DNA from: Enterobacter cloacae | Lineage (GTDB): Bacteria > Pseudomonadota > Gammaproteobacteria > Enterobacterales > Enterobacteriaceae | Direction of reading: 5' to 3' | Length of the DNA: 64,000 bases | NCBI GenBank assembly: GCA_014169315.1 | Contig: AP022133.1 | Span: 3,348,001-3,412,000 of the forward strand | Shown: piece after piece, positions 46,097-55,619 of the stretch | How positions within the stretch are numbered: the first letter of the stretch is position 1 | Layout of the letters: each line of letters starts with the position of its first letter | Program-made: the position numbers and the translations under genes | The notes under the pieces: generated by a model | Database searches by the model: none | Told to the model about the DNA's origin: nothing | Seen by the model: only the letters and a program-made list of their open reading frames with translations

Positions 46097-47650
46097 ATGC
46101 AACAACCTGTTGTGCGCGTTGGCGATTGGCTGGTTACCCCGTCCGTAAATCAAATTAGCCGTCAGGGCCGTCAGCTAACGCTTGAACCACGTTTAATTGA
46201 CCTTTTGATGTATTTCGCCAGACACCCCGATGAAGTACTGAGCCGGGATGAGCTTATTGATAACATCTGGATGCGCAACATTGTCACCAGTCATGTAGTG
46301 ACCCAGAGCATTTCTGAACTTCGTAAGTCGCTGAAGGATGGTAACGAACAAAGCCCTGAATATATCGCCACGGTGCCAAAGCGCGGCTACAAGCTTACCG
46401 CCACTGCCGTCTGGTGTACGGAAGAAGAGCCAGATATCACTCCCCCTTCTCTCGCCACACCACCCGCAGTGCTTCCCATCAGGGTAACAGAAACACAGCC
46501 TCAGACGATGACCTCGTCAGCTTTACCGTCACCCTCATTTCGCCTGGCACGGGACAAAGTCGATCGGCGCAAGCGCATCGCAACGTTCTGGACCTGGCTA
46601 CTGTTTTTGTCTTCACTCGGCGCGCTGATTGCGCTGGTATTAATGTCGCTTGTCAACTCCCATCCCCCGGTCACCAGTACGCGCCTGCTGCTCAATCCGC
46701 GAGATATTGACGTGCGCTTTGAGCCCGGTAACTCCTGTAATAGCTGGACGTCTCAACAGTCCTATGCGATTGGCCTTGGCAATCTGATCACCACGTCGCT
46801 GAATACCTTCTCCACCTTTATGGTGCATGACAAGACCAACTATAACGTGACAGAGCCCAGCAGTTCAGGGAAAACGCTCACCATCAAATTCGTAAATCAG
46901 CGCCACTACCGGGCACAGCAGTGCTTTATGTCGGTATTGCTGGTCGATAACGCCGACAGCTCCATCATGCTGGACAAGCGTTATTTTATTACCGACAACA
47001 CGCTGCTATCAGTGCAGGAGGATCTCCTCCATAGCCTTTCCTCGGTGTTGACGCAGCCCTGGCCGCCGCGCATGCAGGCACTGCTTGAGCAATTCCGCCA
47101 TTCGAAAAGTATGCCGCTGGCGCAATACTACCAGGCAAACCAGCTGATTGTGGAAGGTGATGTTGCATCATTAAATAAAGCCAGTGAAATACTTGAGATG
47201 GTCACGAAAGACGCACCAGACTTTACTTTCGCCTTATCGGGAAAAATTCTGGTTGATGTATTACGTCATTCGCAGCAGCAATTTGATAAAACACAGCTGC
47301 AAGGGCTCAATAATGAGCTGGACAAAATAGCACAACGACCAGGCGTTCAGGACACTGCGCCGTGGTATCAAATACAAACCATCGATGCGCTAACTAAAGG
47401 CGATATTGATGACGCATACACTGACATTAATAAAAGCATTGATCTTGAAATGTCATGGTTAAATTATGTGCTGTTAGGAAAAGTATACGAAATGAAGGGC
47501 GAAAATCGTCTGGCTGCCGACGCCTATATTACAGCGTTTAATTTACGCCCAGGGGATAACACGCTCTACTGGATTGAGAATGGTGTTTTTCATACCTCAA
47601 TCAAAAAAATCGTTCCGTACTTACAAACCTTTCTGAAAAATGAACAGTGA
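46097..47650 (+). CDS. cadC: Acid- and lysine-responsive activator CadC
   Basis: A 517-residue membrane-integrated ToxR-like regulator. The N-terminal OmpR-type winged helix (about 1-105) shows LEPRLIDLLMYFARHPDEVLSRDELIDNIW and VPKRGYKL. A polar linker leads to one membrane helix (about residues 158-182), then the periplasmic pH- and cadaverine-sensing domain, whose redox cysteines (NSCNSW and AQQCFMS) are both kept. In E. coli these form a disulfide that keeps CadC inactive at neutral pH, and LysP restrains it without lysine. It activates the adjacent cadBA operon. Confidence 0.97.
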   Translation: MQQPVVRVGDWLVTPSVNQISRQGRQLTLEPRLIDLLMYFARHPDEVLSRDELIDNIWMRNIVTSHVVTQSISELRKSLKDGNEQSPEYIATVPKRGYKLTATAVWCTEEEPDITPPSLATPPAVLPIRVTETQPQTMTSSALPSPSFRLARDKVDRRKRIATFWTWLLFLSSLGALIALVLMSLVNSHPPVTSTRLLLNPRDIDVRFEPGNSCNSWTSQQSYAIGLGNLITTSLNTFSTFMVHDKTNYNVTEPSSSGKTLTIKFVNQRHYRAQQCFMSVLLVDNADSSIMLDKRYFITDNTLLSVQEDLLHSLSSVLTQPWPPRMQALLEQFRHSKSMPLAQYYQANQLIVEGDVASLNKASEILEMVTKDAPDFTFALSGKILVDVLRHSQQQFDKTQLQGLNNELDKIAQRPGVQDTAPWYQIQTIDALTKGDIDDAYTDINKSIDLEMSWLNYVLLGKVYEMKGENRLAADAYITAFNLRPGDNTLYWIENGVFHTSIKKIVPYLQTFLKNEQ

Positions 47651-47999
47651 AAAATAGCGCAGCATCATTACCGCGTTAAATAACACTCTTATTAAAGTAG
47701 TTAAATTGTTGCCATGGTGTATTGATTGTTACCTCATGGCAACATAAACACCCCGCCAGATTACATCACCAACAGACTATAAAATAACAATATTTATCTT
47801 TTCCTGACCTAAACTTTTTATCCTGATGTGTTAATAAAAAAACCTCATGGTGTCATTTTTTTGAAGTTGTTTTTTATTTCATTTTATCTTTAGGATTTTT
47901 CCTTCCCGCATCCGTAATCTTGTCGCCAGTCGGTCGGATCGCTGAGTGACATCAGATAACGACCCGCACCTCAAAAAATAAAGCTCAGGAGAAATGAAC
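47651..47999. promoter_or_regulatory. cadC-cadB intergenic region: cadBA promoter area
   Basis: This 349-bp gap holds no gene. It is strongly AT-rich between about 47760 and 47890, as expected for an H-NS silenced promoter with upstream CadC sites. A 10-bp inverted repeat TGTTGCCATG/CATGGCAACA (47707-47716 with 47735-47744) lies 57 bp after cadC; it lacks a T-tract. I could not define the -10 with certainty (TAATCT at 47915-47920 is a candidate). Confidence 0.6.
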
Positions 48000-49334
48000 A
48001 TGAGTTCAGCCAAAAAGATCGGGCTATTTGCCTGTACCGGCGTCGTCGCCGGAAATATGATGGGTAGCGGTATTGCTTTATTACCGGCGAACCTTGCCAG
48101 TATCGGCGGTATTGCTATCTGGGGTTGGGTGATTTCTGTTATCGGTGCGATGTCTCTGGCCTATGTTTATGCACGACTGGCGACCAAAAACCCACAACAG
48201 GGTGGTCCGATTGCTTACGCGGGAGAATTATCCCCAGCTTTCGGTTTCCAGACCGGCGTGCTTTATTATCATGCAAACTGGATTGGTAACCTGGCTATCG
48301 GTATTACCGCCGTATCTTATCTCTCCACGTTCTTCCCGGCATTAAATAACCCTATACCGGCAGGTCTCGCCTGTATTGCGATTGTCTGGATCTTCACCTT
48401 CGTGAATATGCTGGGTGGTACCTGGGTTAGCCGTCTGACCACCATCGGCCTGGTGCTGGTATTGATCCCGGTGGTTGTTACTGCTATCGCGGGCTGGCAC
48501 TGGTTTGACGCCGCTATCTATCAGGCAAACTGGAACACCTCAACCACAACCGATCCACATGCGGTGGTCAAAAGTATCCTGCTGTGCCTGTGGGCATTCG
48601 TTGGCGTTGAATCCGCAGCGGTCAGCACCGGCATGGTGAAAAACCCGAAACGCACCGTACCGCTGGCAACCATGCTGGGTACTGCACTGGCAGGTATCGT
48701 CTATATTGCCGCGACTCAGGTTATTTCCGGTATGTATCCGGCTTCAGAGATGGCCGCGTCCGGTGCGCCGTTCGCTATCAGCGCATCAACCATCATGGGC
48801 AGCTGGGCCGCGCCAATTGTTTCCGCCTTCACCGCATTCGCCTGCCTGACCTCTCTGGGTTCCTGGATGATGCTGGTAGGTCAGGCCGGGGTTCGTGCCG
48901 CCACTGACGGTAACTTCCCGGCAGTGTATGGCGAAGTCGACAGCAACGGTATTCCGAAAAAAGGTCTGCTGCTGGCCGCCGTCAAAATGACCGTGCTGAT
49001 GGTACTCATCACCGTGATGAACTCCAGCGGTGGTAAAGCCTCCGACCTGTTCGGCGAACTGACCGGTATTGCCGTCCTGCTGACCATGCTGCCGTACTTC
49101 TACTCTTGTGTTGACCTGATTCGCTTTGAAGGCGTTAACGTCCGCAATCTGACAAGCCTCATCTGTTCCGTACTCGGCTGTGCATTCTGCTTCATCGCGC
49201 TGATGGGTGCTAACTCGTTCGAACTGTCCGGTACCTTTATCGTCAGCCTCATCATCCTGATGTTCTACGGCCGCAAAATGTACCAGCGCCAGAACAACAT
49301 TGATGCTGAAAGTCGTGTCGCCGACGCGCGTTAA
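48000..49334 (+). CDS. cadB: Cadaverine/lysine antiporter CadB
   Basis: A 444-residue, 12-helix APC-superfamily transporter, E. coli length. The N-terminus MSSAKKIGLFACTGVVAGNMMGSGIALLPANLA contains the GSGI substrate loop of helix 1. It exchanges cytoplasmic cadaverine for lysine, exporting a proton equivalent. An ATG at 47994 is only two bases after AGGAG; the ATG at 48000 is better spaced and matches the family. A weak hairpin separates it from cadA. Confidence 0.98.
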   Translation: MSSAKKIGLFACTGVVAGNMMGSGIALLPANLASIGGIAIWGWVISVIGAMSLAYVYARLATKNPQQGGPIAYAGELSPAFGFQTGVLYYHANWIGNLAIGITAVSYLSTFFPALNNPIPAGLACIAIVWIFTFVNMLGGTWVSRLTTIGLVLVLIPVVVTAIAGWHWFDAAIYQANWNTSTTTDPHAVVKSILLCLWAFVGVESAAVSTGMVKNPKRTVPLATMLGTALAGIVYIAATQVISGMYPASEMAASGAPFAISASTIMGSWAAPIVSAFTAFACLTSLGSWMMLVGQAGVRAATDGNFPAVYGEVDSNGIPKKGLLLAAVKMTVLMVLITVMNSSGGKASDLFGELTGIAVLLTMLPYFYSCVDLIRFEGVNVRNLTSLICSVLGCAFCFIALMGANSFELSGTFIVSLIILMFYGRKMYQRQNNIDAESRVADAR

Positions 49335-49359
49335 TCACTAACCCCCCTTTCTCTGAGCT

Positions 49360-49398
49360 CCTCCTGACACCTGTCACACCGTGACGGGAGGGGCCTTT
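49360..49398 (+). terminator. Attenuator-like hairpin between cadB and cadA
   Basis: An 11-bp imperfect stem (49360-49370 with 49381-49391; one mismatch, one G-U) is followed by GGGCCTTTTA. Partial termination would favour cadB or adjust the cadB:cadA ratio. Confidence 0.5.
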
Positions 49399-49417
49399 TA
49401 CACCTGGAGATACGACT

Positions 49418-51562
49418 ATGAACGTTATCGCAATTATGAATCACATGGGCGTCTACTTTAAAGAAGAGCCTATTCGTGAACTGCATCGCGCCCTTGAGCG
49501 CCTGGATTTCCGCATTGTTTACCCTAACGACCGCGAAGATTTACTGAAACTGATTGAGAACAATTCGCGACTGTGCGGCGTGATTTTCGACTGGGACAAA
49601 TACAATCTCGAACTGTGCGAAGAGATCAGCAAAATGAACGAGTACATGCCTCTGTACGCGTTCGCGAACACTTACTCAACGCTTGATGTCAGCCTGAACG
49701 ATCTGCGCATGAAAGTGCGTTTCTTTGAATATGCCCTCGGCGCTGCTGACGATATCGCTGCCAAGATCAAACAGAACACCGATGAATACATCGACACTAT
49801 TTTGCCACCGCTGACCAAAGCGCTGTTTAAATACGTGCGTGAAGGGAAATACACTTTCTGTACGCCAGGTCATATGGGCGGCACCGCGTTCCAGAAAAGT
49901 CCGGTCGGCAGCATTTTCTACGACTTCTTTGGCCCGAACACGATGAAGTCGGATATCTCGATTTCCGTCTCTGAACTCGGTTCGCTGCTCGACCATAGCG
50001 GCCCGCATAAAGAAGCCGAAGAGTACATCGCCCGCGCATTCAACGCCGAACGCAGCTATATGGTGACAAACGGGACATCCACCGCGAATAAAATCGTTGG
50101 TATGTACTCCGCGCCTGCTGGCAGCACCGTACTGATTGACCGTAACTGCCACAAATCGCTGACCCATCTGATGATGATGAGTGACATTACGCCGCTCTAC
50201 TTCCGTCCGACCCGTAACGCGTACGGCATTCTCGGCGGTATTCCGCAGAGCGAATTCCAGCATACGACCATCGCCAAACGCGTGAAAGAGACGCCGAACG
50301 CGACCTGGCCTGTGCATGCAGTTATCACCAACTCAACGTATGATGGCTTGCTCTACAACACCGATTACATCAAGAAAACGCTGGATGTAAAATCCATCCA
50401 CTTTGACTCTGCATGGGTGCCTTACACCAACTTCTCACCGATTTACGCGGGTAAATGCGGGATGAGCGGCGATCGTGTGGAAGGTAAAGTGATTTATGAA
50501 ACCCAGTCCACACACAAGCTGCTGGCAGCATTCTCTCAGGCGTCCATGATCCACGTGAAGGGTGATGTAAACGAAGAGACGTTCAACGAAGCCTACATGA
50601 TGCACACCACGACGTCTCCGCACTACGGTATCGTCGCCTCCATCGAAACCGCGGCAGCGATGATGAAAGGGAATTCGGGTAAACGTCTGATCGACGGTTC
50701 TATCCAGCGTGCCATCCGCTTCCGTAAAGAGATCAAACGTCTGAACGGCGAGTCTGACGGCTGGTTCTTTGACGTGTGGCAGCCAGAACATATTGATGAG
50801 CCTGAATGCTGGGCACTGCGTTCCGATAGCGCATGGCACGGCTTCAAAAACATCGATAACGAGCACATGTACCTCGACCCGATTAAAGTCACCATTTTGA
50901 CGCCGGGGATGAAGAAAGACGGCACCATGAGCGATTTCGGTATTCCGGCCAGCATCGTGGCGAAATACCTCGATGAGCAAGGTATCGTGGTAGAGAAAAC
51001 CGGTCCGTACAACCTGCTGTTCTTGTTCAGCATCGGTATCGATAAAACTAAAGCGCTGAGCCTGCTGCGCGCGCTCACCGATTTCAAACGCGCCTTTGAC
51101 CTGAACCTGCGCGTGAAAAACATGCTGCCTTCGCTCTATCGCGAGAACCCTGAATTCTACGAAGACATGCGTATCCAGGATCTGGCGCAAAACATTCACA
51201 AGCTGGTTGAACACCACAACCTGCCTGACCTGATGTTCCGCGCGTTTGAAGTGCTGCCGACAATGGTTATGACCCCGTACACCGCGTTCCAGAAAGAGCT
51301 GCATGGCGAGACGGAAGAAGTTTATCTCGATGAAATGGTGGGCCGCGTTAACGCCAACATGATCCTGCCGTATCCTCCGGGAGTACCACTGGTTATGCCA
51401 GGCGAGATGATCGCTGAAGAGAGCCGTCCGGTGCTGGAATTCCTGCAGATGCTGTGTGAAATCGGCGCTCATTATCCGGGCTTTGAAACCGATATCCACG
51501 GTGCATACCGCCAGGCGGATGGTCGCTACACCGTTAAAGTGCTGAAAGAAAACACTAAATAA
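49418..51562 (+). CDS. cadA: Inducible lysine decarboxylase CadA
   Basis: A 714-residue fold-type I PLP decarboxylase (E. coli 715). The N-terminal wing domain precedes the PLP core with CTPGHMGGTAFQKSPVG, FDSAWVPY and the PLP lysine of STHKLLAAFSQAS near residue 367. It decarboxylates lysine to cadaverine, consuming a proton; decamers bind ppGpp and RavA in E. coli. TGGAG precedes the ATG. It forms the acid-resistance operon with cadB under CadC. Confidence 0.98.
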   Translation: MNVIAIMNHMGVYFKEEPIRELHRALERLDFRIVYPNDREDLLKLIENNSRLCGVIFDWDKYNLELCEEISKMNEYMPLYAFANTYSTLDVSLNDLRMKVRFFEYALGAADDIAAKIKQNTDEYIDTILPPLTKALFKYVREGKYTFCTPGHMGGTAFQKSPVGSIFYDFFGPNTMKSDISISVSELGSLLDHSGPHKEAEEYIARAFNAERSYMVTNGTSTANKIVGMYSAPAGSTVLIDRNCHKSLTHLMMMSDITPLYFRPTRNAYGILGGIPQSEFQHTTIAKRVKETPNATWPVHAVITNSTYDGLLYNTDYIKKTLDVKSIHFDSAWVPYTNFSPIYAGKCGMSGDRVEGKVIYETQSTHKLLAAFSQASMIHVKGDVNEETFNEAYMMHTTTSPHYGIVASIETAAAMMKGNSGKRLIDGSIQRAIRFRKEIKRLNGESDGWFFDVWQPEHIDEPECWALRSDSAWHGFKNIDNEHMYLDPIKVTILTPGMKKDGTMSDFGIPASIVAKYLDEQGIVVEKTGPYNLLFLFSIGIDKTKALSLLRALTDFKRAFDLNLRVKNMLPSLYRENPEFYEDMRIQDLAQNIHKLVEHHNLPDLMFRAFEVLPTMVMTPYTAFQKELHGETEEVYLDEMVGRVNANMILPYPPGVPLVMPGEMIAEESRPVLEFLQMLCEIGAHYPGFETDIHGAYRQADGRYTVKVLKENTK

Positions 51563-51573
51563 GTAGAAGTATC

Positions 51574-51604
51574 AAAGGGAAGTGGTCTGCCGCTTCCCTT
51601 TTTT
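51574..51604 (+). terminator. Terminator of cadBA
   Basis: AAAGGGAAG/CTTCCCTTT stem (51574-51582 with 51593-51601) ending in a run of T, 12 bp after the cadA stop and 20 bp before the dtpC start. Confidence 0.9.
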
Positions 51605-51624
51605 CACGCCGTTCAGGAGATGAC

Positions 51625-53091
51625 ATGCAAACACCCTCACAACCGCGCGCGATTTATTACATCGTAGCGATCCAGATCTGGGAATATTTCAGCTTTTACG
51701 GCATGCGTGCCCTCCTCATCCTCTACCTCACCCACCAGCTTGGCTTTGATGACAGCCATGCCATTACACTCTTCAGCGCCTACGCGTCTCTGGTTTACGT
51801 TACCCCTATTCTCGGCGGCTGGCTGGCCGACCGCCTGCTCGGCAACCGTGCGGCGGTCATTGCCGGCGCGCTGCTGATGACGCTTGGACACGTTGTACTG
51901 GGCATGGGATCCCATTCAACATGGAGTCTGTATGTCGCGCTGGCGATCATTATCTGCGGCTATGGTCTGTTTAAATCCAATATCAGTTGCCTGCTGGGAG
52001 AACTTTACGCCCACGACGATCCACGTCGCGATGGCGGCTTTTCCCTGCTTTATGCCGCAGGAAACGTGGGATCTATCGCAGCACCGATTGCCTGTGGGCT
52101 GGCAGCACAGTGGTACGGCTGGCATGTTGGCTTTGCTCTGGCGGGTATTGGCATGTTTATTGGTTTGCTCATCTTCCTCAGCGGTCATCGCCATTTCCGC
52201 CATACGCGCGGCATCGACAAACGGGCGCTCAGCACCGTGAAGTGTGCGCTTCCTGTCTGGGGCTGGCTGCTGGTGATGCTGTGCGTCGCACCGGTATTCT
52301 TCACCCTGCTGCTGGAAAACAACGGGTCAGGCTATCTGCTGGCGGTGGTGTGCGTCTTTGCCATTGTGGTGGTCACACGCATTATGCTCGCCTTCCCCGA
52401 ACATCGCCGCGCACTGTGGCAAATCGTGCTGTTGATGATGGCGGGGACGCTGTTCTGGGTACTGGCGCAGCAAGGCGGCAGCTCTATTAGCCTGTTTATC
52501 GATCACTTTGTTAACCGCCACCTGCTCAGTTTTGAAGTACCGACAGCGCTGTTTCAGTCGGTAAACGCCGTTGCGGTTATGGCTGCAGGTATTGCATTAA
52601 CCTGGCTTGCGCGCCCTGAAAGCAACATCCGCTCCACAATACGCGTGTGGCTGAAGTTCGCGCTTGGACTGCTGTTAATGGGTGGCGGCTTTATGCTGCT
52701 GGCGCTCAATGCGCGCCGTGGCGGGCTTCACGGTCAGGCTTCGATGGGGATGATGATCGCCGGTCTGGCGCTGATGGGATTTGCCGAACTGTTTATTGAC
52801 CCGGTGGCGATGGCGCAAATCACCCGCCTGAATTTGCCTGGCGTAATGGGTGTATTGACGGGGATTTACATGCTGGCAACCGGTGCGGTCGCCAACTGGC
52901 TGGCGGGGCTGGTGGCGCAACAAACCACAGAATCGCAAATCAGCGACGCGGCAATTGCTGCCTACGAACACTTTTTCTCTCAGATGGGCGAGTGGACGCT
53001 GGGCTGCGTGGTGTTGATCGTGGCGATCGTCTGCATAAGAAGGCGCTTTAACCACACGCCGCTCACCTTACCGGAAACGGAGCGCAATTAA
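51625..53091 (+). CDS. dtpC: Dipeptide/tripeptide permease DtpC (YjdL)
   Basis: A 488-residue POT transporter very close to E. coli DtpC (485). IWEYFSFYGMRALL near residue 18 is the helix-1 motif; note EYF rather than ERF, the DtpC-type variant that lacks the usual arginine. RRDGGFSLLYAAGNVGS and ALFQSVNAVAVM are also typical. AGGAG precedes the ATG. In E. coli it likewise follows cadA, at a distant chromosomal site, and is thought to supply lysine-containing peptides to the decarboxylase. A separate promoter is likely because a terminator precedes it. Confidence 0.96.
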   Translation: MQTPSQPRAIYYIVAIQIWEYFSFYGMRALLILYLTHQLGFDDSHAITLFSAYASLVYVTPILGGWLADRLLGNRAAVIAGALLMTLGHVVLGMGSHSTWSLYVALAIIICGYGLFKSNISCLLGELYAHDDPRRDGGFSLLYAAGNVGSIAAPIACGLAAQWYGWHVGFALAGIGMFIGLLIFLSGHRHFRHTRGIDKRALSTVKCALPVWGWLLVMLCVAPVFFTLLLENNGSGYLLAVVCVFAIVVVTRIMLAFPEHRRALWQIVLLMMAGTLFWVLAQQGGSSISLFIDHFVNRHLLSFEVPTALFQSVNAVAVMAAGIALTWLARPESNIRSTIRVWLKFALGLLLMGGGFMLLALNARRGGLHGQASMGMMIAGLALMGFAELFIDPVAMAQITRLNLPGVMGVLTGIYMLATGAVANWLAGLVAQQTTESQISDAAIAAYEHFFSQMGEWTLGCVVLIVAIVCIRRRFNHTPLTLPETERN

Positions 53092-53096
53092 CCTCA

Positions 53097-53125
53097 CCTT
53101 CGCCGCCAGGGAGTGGCAGCGAAGG
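53097..53125. terminator. Bidirectional hairpin between dtpC and glnB
   Basis: A 12-bp stem with one mismatch (53097-53108 with 53114-53125) between the convergent stops. No T-tract on either side. Confidence 0.6.
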
Positions 53126-53132
53126 GCCACAC

Positions 53133-53480
<348 letters not shown>

Positions 53481-53536
53481 TTAAACTCTTGCCTGTAAGC
53501 TGCCTCGTAATCAATTGCCCACAGTACCATACGGCA

Positions 53537-54874
53537 TTACTCTTTAAAATCGTTTGCTTCCAGCTCATGGCGGGACAGCAGCTTGTAGAACTCGGTGCGG
53601 TTGCGCCCGGCCATACGCGCCGCGTGGGTCACGTTGCCTTTGGTGATCTGCAGCAGTTTGCGCAGATAGTTAAGCTCAAACTGGTTGCGCGCTTCCGCAA
53701 AGGTTGGCAGCGCCGTGTTTTCCCCCTCCAGCGCCTGCTCTACCAGCGCATCGCTGATGACCGGCGATGACGTCAGCGCCACGCACTGCTCAATAACGTT
53801 CACCAGCTGGCGCACGTTGCCCGGCCAGCTTGCGGTCATCAGCCGTTTCATCGCATCAGTGGAAAACGCGCGCACAAAAGGTTTGTGACGATCGGCAGAC
53901 TGGCGCAGCAGATGGTTCGCCAGCAGCGGGATATCTTCCGCACGCTCGGCCAGGGCGGGAATTTTCAGGTTCACTACGTTCAGGCGGTAGTAGAGATCTT
54001 CACGGAACTCATTGCGCGCCATCACTTTCGGTAAATCGCGGTGCGTGGCGGAAATAATACGCACGTTAATATCGATATCGCGGTTGCTGCCAAGCGGACG
54101 AACTTTTCGCTCCTGCAACACCCGCAGCAGTTTGACCTGCAACGGCGCTGGCATATCGCCAATTTCGTCGAGGAACAGCGTACCGCCTTCAGCCGCCTGG
54201 AACAGCCCTTCCCGGCTGCTCACCGCGCCGGTGAAGGCACCACGGGCATGACCAAACAGTTCAGACTCAAGCAGTTGCTCCGGCAACGCACCACAGTTAA
54301 TGGCGATAAAGGCATTTTTACTGCGCGGGCTGGCGTTGTGGATAGCCTGTGCCAGGATCTCTTTCCCGGTTCCGCTCTGGCCGTTAATCAGCACGCTGAC
54401 GTCAGATTGCGCCACCATCCGCGCCTGCTCAAGCAGACGCAGCATAATGGGGCTACGCGTGACAATCGACTCCCGCCATGCTTCATCATTCGATGGAGCC
54501 GTGTGTTCAAGCGCACTGTCGATAGCTTTATAGAGCGCGTCTTTATCCACCGGCTTGGTCAGGAAGCTGAACACGCCCTGCTGTGTCGCGGCAACGGCAT
54601 CCGGGATCGACCCGTGCGCAGTCAGGATAATCACCGGCATGCCTGGCTGCTGCTTCTGGATCTCCGTGAACAGCTGCATGCCGTCCATTTCGTCCATCCG
54701 CAGGTCGCTTATCACCAGATCAACTTTCTCGCGGCCAAGCACTTTCAGCCCCTCCTGCCCGCTTTCCGCAGTCACCACGCTGTAGCCTTCACTGACCAGG
54801 CGCATCCCCAACAGCTTTAACAGCCCCGGGTCGTCATCCACCAGCAACAGATGGGCAGGTTTACGGCTTGTCAT
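53537..54874 (-). CDS. glrR: Response regulator GlrR (QseF), sigma54 activator
   Basis: A 445-residue NtrC-type activator. The receiver domain has the phosphorylated aspartate in LVISDLRMDEMDG near residue 56. The AAA+ domain shows Walker A GQSGTGKE, the sigma54-contacting GAFTGA loop (GHARGAFTGAVSSREG) and Walker B FLDEIGD. The Fis-type helix-turn-helix is at the end (VTHAARMAGRNRTEFYKLL). It activates glmY; three TGTC-N10-GACA type sites are visible upstream of glmY. It starts inside the qseG stop (ATGA). Confidence 0.98.
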   Translation of the reverse strand: MTSRKPAHLLLVDDDPGLLKLLGMRLVSEGYSVVTAESGQEGLKVLGREKVDLVISDLRMDEMDGMQLFTEIQKQQPGMPVIILTAHGSIPDAVAATQQGVFSFLTKPVDKDALYKAIDSALEHTAPSNDEAWRESIVTRSPIMLRLLEQARMVAQSDVSVLINGQSGTGKEILAQAIHNASPRSKNAFIAINCGALPEQLLESELFGHARGAFTGAVSSREGLFQAAEGGTLFLDEIGDMPAPLQVKLLRVLQERKVRPLGSNRDIDINVRIISATHRDLPKVMARNEFREDLYYRLNVVNLKIPALAERAEDIPLLANHLLRQSADRHKPFVRAFSTDAMKRLMTASWPGNVRQLVNVIEQCVALTSSPVISDALVEQALEGENTALPTFAEARNQFELNYLRKLLQITKGNVTHAARMAGRNRTEFYKLLSRHELEANDFKE

Positions 54875-55602
54875 GGCTTCACATCCTCTTGTTTCTGCGT
54901 ATCGTTGTCCGGTGTCGTGGCAGAATTGCCTTTCGACCCGTCAGGCAGGTAGTTGCCCGCAGGTTTACGCGTCGAAAGTTGTCTTTCGATATCGGTCAGA
55001 TTTTCAAGCTTGCGCGTCGTGGTATCCAGCTGTGTACGTAAAAATTGCTGTTGCTGGCGGAGTGTATCGAGTTCGGCATCAGACGATTGCTGCAGTTTGC
55101 TATAGCGAGAACGCTCCTCAGAGAGCTGCAGTTGTAATGCCTGCCCGTCACGCCACAGCTGGTAAACCGGGCGAACCTGCGCGGGAATATTTGCGCTGAC
55201 GGCATCCAGACGTGCGGTATTGGCGCGGCGTTCGACAGGCGTGATTTTGGCATCAGCCAGTAAAATCGCGCGTTTGAAATTTTCCTGCCAGGTTTCATTG
55301 CCCCACAGCGCTGCCTGAGCACGGGCAGCGGCTGGAGCAAGGCGCTGGGAACAATCTATCCCGCGTAACCAGTACAGCGGGTTCGAGTCAACCTCATGCC
55401 CGGACAAATTCCAGAGATCGTCACAACGGGTGGTCAGGAAATCCGCCAGCTGATTCTCCGGCCATTTATCGTTTTGTTTATCGCTGATAGCACTTTTAGG
55501 TGCATGGGAAACGCATCCCGCAAGAAGCAAACAGGAGACGCTCAGACGCATTGTTTTGCTGGAAAATACCGCGCGCACTGCGCGGGAAAAGACGTGTGAC
55601 AT
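54871..55602 (-). CDS. qseG: QseG outer membrane lipoprotein
   Basis: A 243-residue lipoprotein: signal peptide with lipobox LLAGC near residue 30, then a coiled-coil rich region (QLSEERSRYSKLQQSSDAELDTLRQQQQFLRTQL) and a Lys/Thr/Asp-rich tail. It is longer than E. coli QseG (237) by a few residues. The ATG at 55623, overlapping the glrK stop in ATGA, is also possible; I prefer 55602 because MSHVFSR aligns with E. coli MRHIFQR. It interacts with GlrK/QseE signalling and, in pathogens, with type III effector delivery. Confidence 0.9.
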   Translation of the reverse strand: MSHVFSRAVRAVFSSKTMRLSVSCLLLAGCVSHAPKSAISDKQNDKWPENQLADFLTTRCDDLWNLSGHEVDSNPLYWLRGIDCSQRLAPAAARAQAALWGNETWQENFKRAILLADAKITPVERRANTARLDAVSANIPAQVRPVYQLWRDGQALQLQLSEERSRYSKLQQSSDAELDTLRQQQQFLRTQLDTTTRKLENLTDIERQLSTRKPAGNYLPDGSKGNSATTPDNDTQKQEDVKP

Positions 55603-55619
55603 ACTCACCAGATATAGAC

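Noticed and set aside
50435..51499. 354-codon minus-strand open frame inside cadA
   Set aside because: It mirrors cadA, and its His/Gln/Arg-rich composition is typical of antisense frames.
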